Positions 60,237-64,000 of a DNA stretch of 64,000 nt are shown one piece after another. The first letter of the stretch is position 1. Each line of letters opens with the position of its first letter. Position numbers and translations under genes: made by a program. Source of the stretch: Austwickia sp. (GTDB taxonomy: Bacteria; Actinomycetota; Actinomycetes; Actinomycetales; Dermatophilaceae); the NCBI GenBank assembly GCA_016699675.1, contig CP064985.1:1054001-1118000 (forward strand), read 5' to 3'. A model generated the notes under the pieces. It did not search any database. It was not told the origin of the DNA and saw only the letters and a list, made by a program, of their open reading frames with translations.

Positions 60237-61243
60237 GTGCGCGCGCTCCCGGGCACGGGTGTCGAACCCACGGTGCCCTTGGCTGCCCACGACGAGCCGG
60301 CCGGCCACGCCTCGCCCTCGGGGCCCTCGGGGCCCTCGGGCAGCCCCGACGCCTTCGCCGAGGCGCTCCGCGCGGCGTTGGCGGCACGCGGCCTGGCCCT
60401 GGACCGGGTCCGGGCGCACCTGGTCGCGGCGGGCCACGAGATGTCGGTCGCAACCCTCAGCTATTGGCAGACCGGGCGCAGCGCACCCGTGCGACGGGCC
60501 TCCATCGACGCCATCGGCACGCTCGAGGTCATCCTTCGCGCCGAGCGCGGCAGCCTCGCGCGCGCGTTGCTGGAATCCCAGGCGGCCCGCCGTGCGCTCG
60601 TCGACCCACCCGAGGTGCGCGTCCCGGACCACACCGGCTGGCTCTCGCAGAGCAGCGGCGCGGAGGCCGCCGACGCGATCGTGGCCGAGATGGGGCTGAC
60701 CTGGGACGGCGACGTCGACCGCGTGGTCCAGCACGACCTCCTGTCATGGGCGCCGACCGGCGTCCCGTGCGGCATACGACCCGCGACGTCGTGGTCTCGC
60801 GGGGTCCGGGGGTGGACCGGGTGGTCATGGCCCGCATCGGCGGCGAGGCGGGTCGCCTCGCCGTGGTCACCGGGCGCCTCGGGTGTCGCCTCGGGCGGTC
60901 CCGGGTGCTGCCCGCGCACCTCGTCACGGTCGCCGAGCTGCTGCTGGAACGCCCGGTGCCCGAGGGCTCGGCGCACGTCATGGAGCACGAGGTGCGGCTC
61001 ATCGGCGGCGAGGCGGCGATGGACTGGTTCTCCCGGGCCTATCTCTCCGACACCAGGGAAGGCCTCATCCGCATCGAGTTCCGCCCGGACGACCTGCCCG
61101 AGACCGTGGAGCTCTACATGGGCCCGTTCACCGCCGAGCCGCGCTACGAGCGCACCGCCCTGCGCGGTTCGACGCTCGTGGTCGCGCGGCAGGACTTCCC
61201 GCCCAGCCAGATCTCCGTGCGCTGGAGCTGGCCGGGCCGGTAG
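60237..61243 (+). pseudogene. HTH protein, second tandem paralog, one-base frameshift
   Basis: GTG at 60237 starts a frame with the same HTH domain (FAEALRAALAARGLALDRVRAHL; SVATLSYWQTGRSAPVRRAS), reading on to DVDRVVQHDLL near 60740. There the homologous continuation VMGADRRPVRHTTRDVVVS, GPGVDRVVMARIG... is one frame away and runs to the stop at 61243; inserting one base after CTCCT joins the two, giving about 335 aa like the paralog's 308. An Ala/Ser/Gly/Pro N-terminal extension is present. Either a decayed copy or a base-call error. Confidence 0.7.
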
Positions 61244-61248
61244 CGCCC

Positions 61249-61476
61249 TTAACCCATCGTCACCACGGTGTAGCCCGCCTCGTCGACCGCGGCCGCCACC
61301 GCTTCGCTGGCGAGGGGGGCGTCCGAGGTCAGGGTGGCCGTCGAGGTCCCGTCGGGCACCAGGCTGACTGCCACGTCGGTCACCCCCGGCAGGGCGGTGA
61401 GCTCCTCGGTGACGTGCTTGACGCAGTTAGCGCAGGTCATGCCGTTGATCTTCACGGTGGTCAGGGCCACAGTCAT
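61249..61476 (-). CDS. Heavy-metal-associated (HMA) domain protein, CopZ-like
   Basis: 75-aa ferredoxin-like metal chaperone. The copper-binding motif MTCANC (Cys15, Cys18) in KINGMTCANCVKHVTEELTALPGVTDVAVSL, and DEAGYTVV near the end, define it. It should carry Cu(I) to a P-type ATPase, but no copA is in the window. ATG with upstream AAGGAA. Convergent with the HTH paralog. Confidence 0.9.
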   Translation of the reverse strand: MTVALTTVKINGMTCANCVKHVTEELTALPGVTDVAVSLVPDGTSTATLTSDAPLASEAVAAAVDEAGYTVVTMG

Positions 61477-61512
61477 TCCTTCCTCAGGGGTTGGGCGCCG
61501 GATGAGAAGCCA

Positions 61513-62454
61513 TCAGAACCCGGCGAATCGAGCGATCCTGTCAGTTAACTCCGCCGACACCGCGCAGGGCCGTCCGTTGAGCACGCGGATCGGTGCCGCG
61601 CCCCGGCCGCTGCTCACCAGCCACAGCCCGTCGGCGGTCTCCAGCTCGGCCACCGGGATGAGTTCGTAGTCGGCGCTCATCCCGGCTTCCCGCGCCGCGT
61701 CGACGATCGTCGCCACCGTGACCGAGCCGAGCAGCCCGGTCGCGCCGGTGGGGGTGGTGCGCAGCCGGTCGCCGGTCACCACGATCAGCCCGGATGTGGG
61801 CCCGTCCAGGCAGTACCCGTCCGTCGTGGTGAACAGCACGTCGTCGGCGCCCCGGCGGGCCGCCTCGCGTTGGGCGGCCACGTTCACGACGTACGAGAGC
61901 GTCTTCACCCCACCCAGCAGCCAGGGGGCGGCGGCGTACGCGTCGCTGGGATGACCCTTGCTGAGCGTGACGACCGAGATGCCCCGCCGGGCGGCGAACG
62001 GATCGGGCGCCGAGTCAGCATCGGGGGCCGCGTCGGGGTCGGGCGCGGCCCCGTGGTGCACGATCGTCGCGTACGCCGTGGGCCGGCCCGGACTCCATTC
62101 CCGGCCCCGGGTGAGGACGAGCTTGAGCACGGCCTCACCCGGGGTGTGCCAGGCCCGCAGCATCTCCTCCAGGAGCCGCAGCCATTCGGCGTGGGTGGGA
62201 GCGTCGATGTCCAGGGCGGCCGCCGAGGCCGCCAGCCGGTCGAGGTGGTCGACGAGGTGATCCGCGCGGGCCTCGCCGCGGGCGTCGGTGACGACGCGCG
62301 TCGAGTCGAAACAGCCGTCGCCGCGGGTCGCGCCCCAGTCGTCGGCGGTGAGGATGGGCTGGTCCGGCGCCACGAGCCCCACCCCGAGGAGGCCGACCAC
62401 CGGGGGTACGGCGTGGTCGCGTGCACCGCTGGCGGGCGCGGGGGCGGCGGTCAC
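61513..62454 (-). CDS. pabC: Aminotransferase class IV, aminodeoxychorismate lyase-like
   Basis: 313-aa PLP fold-type IV enzyme. GDGCFDSTRV is the family start; the PLP lysine lies in GGVKTLSYVVNVAAQREAARRGADDVLF (LSY/E region); TSGLIVV and VTVATIVDAAREAG are the cofactor and C-terminal motifs. Best fits 4-amino-4-deoxychorismate lyase (folate pathway), though branched-chain or D-amino acid transferases are in the same family. GTG start at 62454 overlaps the hydrolase-fold gene's stop (GTGA). Confidence 0.82.
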   Translation of the reverse strand: MTAAPAPASGARDHAVPPVVGLLGVGLVAPDQPILTADDWGATRGDGCFDSTRVVTDARGEARADHLVDHLDRLAASAAALDIDAPTHAEWLRLLEEMLRAWHTPGEAVLKLVLTRGREWSPGRPTAYATIVHHGAAPDPDAAPDADSAPDPFAARRGISVVTLSKGHPSDAYAAAPWLLGGVKTLSYVVNVAAQREAARRGADDVLFTTTDGYCLDGPTSGLIVVTGDRLRTTPTGATGLLGSVTVATIVDAAREAGMSADYELIPVAELETADGLWLVSSGRGAAPIRVLNGRPCAVSAELTDRIARFAGF

Positions 62455-63125
62455 GAGAGGTCCCAGGGCTCGAGCGCGTCCAGACTCGGCACCCCGGCGA
62501 AGACGAGTTCGGCGAGGGGCGCCGCCGCCACGCGGGGCAGGTCGCCCGATACGCCCGGCAGCTCGCGGATCACGGCCTGGGGCAGCGTCGCGGCGAGCGA
62601 GCGGGCGGCCACCAGCCCGGCCCGATCGCCGGCCCCCACCACCAGCGTCACGGGGGCGCGCACTGCTTCCAGCGGCATCGCCTGCGCATCCTCCGCCAAC
62701 CCGTGCAACGCGGCCATCAGGCGGTCCTTGTCCACGTTGCGGGCGGCGAGCGCCCGGCGGGGCATGAGCCGCACGGCCGTGCGCTGGGCCGCCAACTGCC
62801 GGCGCGTGGGGTGCAACGGGGTCGACACGGCAATCACCGCGTCGACCCGGTCCGGCACCTCCGCGGCGCACCGCAGGGCGATGGAGGCCCCCACTCCCAC
62901 GCCCACGAGCGTCCCGGTCTCGGCGCCGTTCTCGTCGAGCGCCGTCAGCAGGCTCGCGGCGGCGTCGGCGGGGCGAAACGGCACCGCGGCACCGCCCGGC
63001 CTCGTCCCACGCAGCCAGGGGCAGGCGGCGCCGACGCCCGGAGGCAGCGCGATGACCACGTCCTCCCATTGCAGCGGCGTCTGGCCCAGGTCGTGGACGA
63101 AGACGAAGAACGGAGGCTTCGGCAT
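62451..63125 (-). CDS. Alpha/beta-hydrolase-fold protein lacking nucleophile and histidine
   Basis: 224-aa hydrolase-fold protein. FVFVHDLGQTPLQWEDV resembles the HG oxyanion loop, but the nucleophile elbow reads GVGVG (residues 75-79) with Gly where Ser is expected, and the catalytic-His region (ELPGVSGDLPRVAA) has no His. Asp in VVGAGDRAG is kept. It is therefore probably not an esterase; it might be a binding or scaffolding protein for the coupled PabC-like enzyme. Start ATG 63125. Confidence 0.72.
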   Translation of the reverse strand: MPKPPFFVFVHDLGQTPLQWEDVVIALPPGVGAACPWLRGTRPGGAAVPFRPADAAASLLTALDENGAETGTLVGVGVGASIALRCAAEVPDRVDAVIAVSTPLHPTRRQLAAQRTAVRLMPRRALAARNVDKDRLMAALHGLAEDAQAMPLEAVRAPVTLVVGAGDRAGLVAARSLAATLPQAVIRELPGVSGDLPRVAAAPLAELVFAGVPSLDALEPWDLS

Positions 63126-63156
63126 AGCCGTGACGCTATACCCACCGTTGCCGTGC

Positions 63157-64000
63157 TCAGGCGGCGACCACGGGGGTGCGCTTGACCACCCCGACGACCG
63201 CGGCCTTGCCCCGCTCGCCGCCGGCCCGCGCCGCCTCGCCGGTGGCCTGGGCCACCTCGCCCGCCTTGCTCGCGACCGCGGAGGCGGTGGCGCGCGCGGC
63301 CCAGCGAGCGCCCTTGGCCAGGGTGCGCACCGGCTGGCGTCGCAGGTCGGTCCAGGCGCCGTTGGGCAGGGCGTAGACGAACACCTTGTGCCACACGCTG
63401 GCGAGCTGCTCGGGCATCGGGCCCGTCTCGTAGTGCAGGCCGTATTCGTCGCACAGGGCCCGCACCCGCGGCGCGACCTCGATGTATTTGTTGCTCGGCA
63501 CGTCCGGGAACATGTGGTGCTCGATCTGGTGGCTCAGGTTCCCGCTCATGAGGTGGATGAGCTTGCCGCCCGAGATGTTGGCCGAGCCGAGGATCTGGCG
63601 GAGGTACCACTCCCCGCGGGTCTCGTCCTCGATCGATTCCTTGCTGAAGGTCGCCACCCCGGAGGGGAAGTGACCGCAGATGATGACGGCGTTGCTCCAC
63701 ATGTTGCGGGCCAGGTTCGCCACGAGGTTGGCCGTGAAGGTGGAGACGAAGTTCGGCCCGGACAGCGCGGGGTGGAGCAGGTAGTCCCGGAACACGTGCC
63801 GCCCGAACTTCTTGGCCGTGGCCTTGACGTTCGCGTGGAACTCGGCCTTCTCCTCGGGGGTGACGTCGGGGCGCGTGTTGCGGTCGAGGTCGAGGTCGTA
63901 CATCGCGATGCCCTCTTGGAAGATCACCGCGTTGAGGAAGTTCGAGATCGGCTGCAGCAGGTAGCTGGGGTGCCAGGGCTGGTCGGGGTCGACCCGGATC
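63157..64000 (-). CDS. Fatty acid desaturase (acyl-CoA/front-end type), cut by window end
   Basis: C-terminal 280 residues of an integral-membrane di-iron desaturase. The third histidine box is seen as HQIEHHMFPD; the frame continues open past the window end, where the first two boxes must be. QIEHH boxes typify acyl-CoA or acyl-lipid desaturases of the front-end/DesA3 type. A basic Ala-rich C-terminal tail (about 90 residues, KAGEVAQATGEAARAGGERGK) follows. Confidence 0.85.
   Translation of the reverse strand, partial: IRVDPDQPWHPSYLLQPISNFLNAVIFQEGIAMYDLDLDRNTRPDVTPEEKAEFHANVKATAKKFGRHVFRDYLLHPALSGPNFVSTFTANLVANLARNMWSNAVIICGHFPSGVATFSKESIEDETRGEWYLRQILGSANISGGKLIHLMSGNLSHQIEHHMFPDVPSNKYIEVAPRVRALCDEYGLHYETGPMPEQLASVWHKVFVYALPNGAWTDLRRQPVRTLAKGARWAARATASAVASKAGEVAQATGEAARAGGERGKAAVVGVVKRTPVVAA

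Overview
The window is a stretch of a very GC-rich actinobacterial chromosome. Support for that placement: strong GC bias in third codon positions, frequent GTG starts, many four-base ATGA/GTGA stop-start overlaps, an F420-dependent glucose-6-phosphate dehydrogenase, actinobacterial-type ferredoxin sulfite reductase and [4Fe-4S] APS reductase, LytR-CpsA-Psr and PaaI-type proteins. A methyl-accepting chemotaxis protein suggests a motile member. I cannot name the genus from sequence alone. I see no rRNA, tRNA, CRISPR array or prophage.

1-8.9 kb is a sulfur-assimilation island. cysN (cut by the window edge), cysD, cysC and cysH lie on the minus strand, joined by ATGA overlaps. A TauE/SafE-type exporter, a CbiX-type chelatase, siroheme-forming methyltransferase cobA and sulfite reductase sir follow. 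Together they take sulfate through APS to sulfite and sulfide and build the siroheme cofactor. Between the divergent cysH and exporter genes are two short, oppositely oriented reading frames that look like cysteine-attenuator leader peptides.

8.9-10.2 kb holds an IS630-family element inserted exactly at the sir stop codon, next to a nested-palindrome repeat that also occurs upstream of the exporter gene. 10.2-24.5 kb is mixed housekeeping and hypothetical genes: a cysteine-desulfurase-like protein, two tandem PD-(D/E)XK-like paralogs, a lipoprotein, an acetyltransferase, a class II amidotransferase, a TetR regulator, a pirin, a two-cysteine pyridoxal kinase, an ABC exporter, a Uma2-type nuclease, a nucleoside phosphorylase, thioesterases, an SDR and several very small genes.

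24.5-34.4 kb carries a GH63-like glycoside hydrolase, two bPH-like membrane paralogs, an alcohol dehydrogenase, a 500-bp repeat-rich spacer, and a CoA-transferase next to a beta-keto acid cleavage enzyme. 34.4-41.9 kb is an acetate-uptake module: a MASE1 sensor kinase facing a DUF485-ActP symporter pair with a CRP-type operator in front, then a CNMP/CBS/DUF294 nucleotidyltransferase and a DnaQ-like exonuclease. 41.9-49.4 kb has an ABC-F protein, a chemoreceptor, an SPFH/GYF plus zinc-ribbon pair and a Lon-substrate-domain protein. 49.5-53.8 kb is an acyl-CoA/F420 group (CaiB-type racemase, thioesterase, FGD, thiolase). 53.9-64 kb holds an acyltransferase-3 membrane protein, prephenate dehydratase, an LCP cell-wall enzyme, a YciO protein, two tandem helix-turn-helix paralogs, a copper-chaperone-like protein, an aminodeoxychorismate-lyase-like protein, a hydrolase-fold protein lacking its nucleophile, and a fatty-acid desaturase cut by the window end.

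Four genes (IS630 transposase, GH63 hydrolase, second bPH-like protein, second HTH paralog) each appear to lack exactly one base relative to the reading frame their family or paralog predicts. This is either local decay or a systematic under-call in the assembly.
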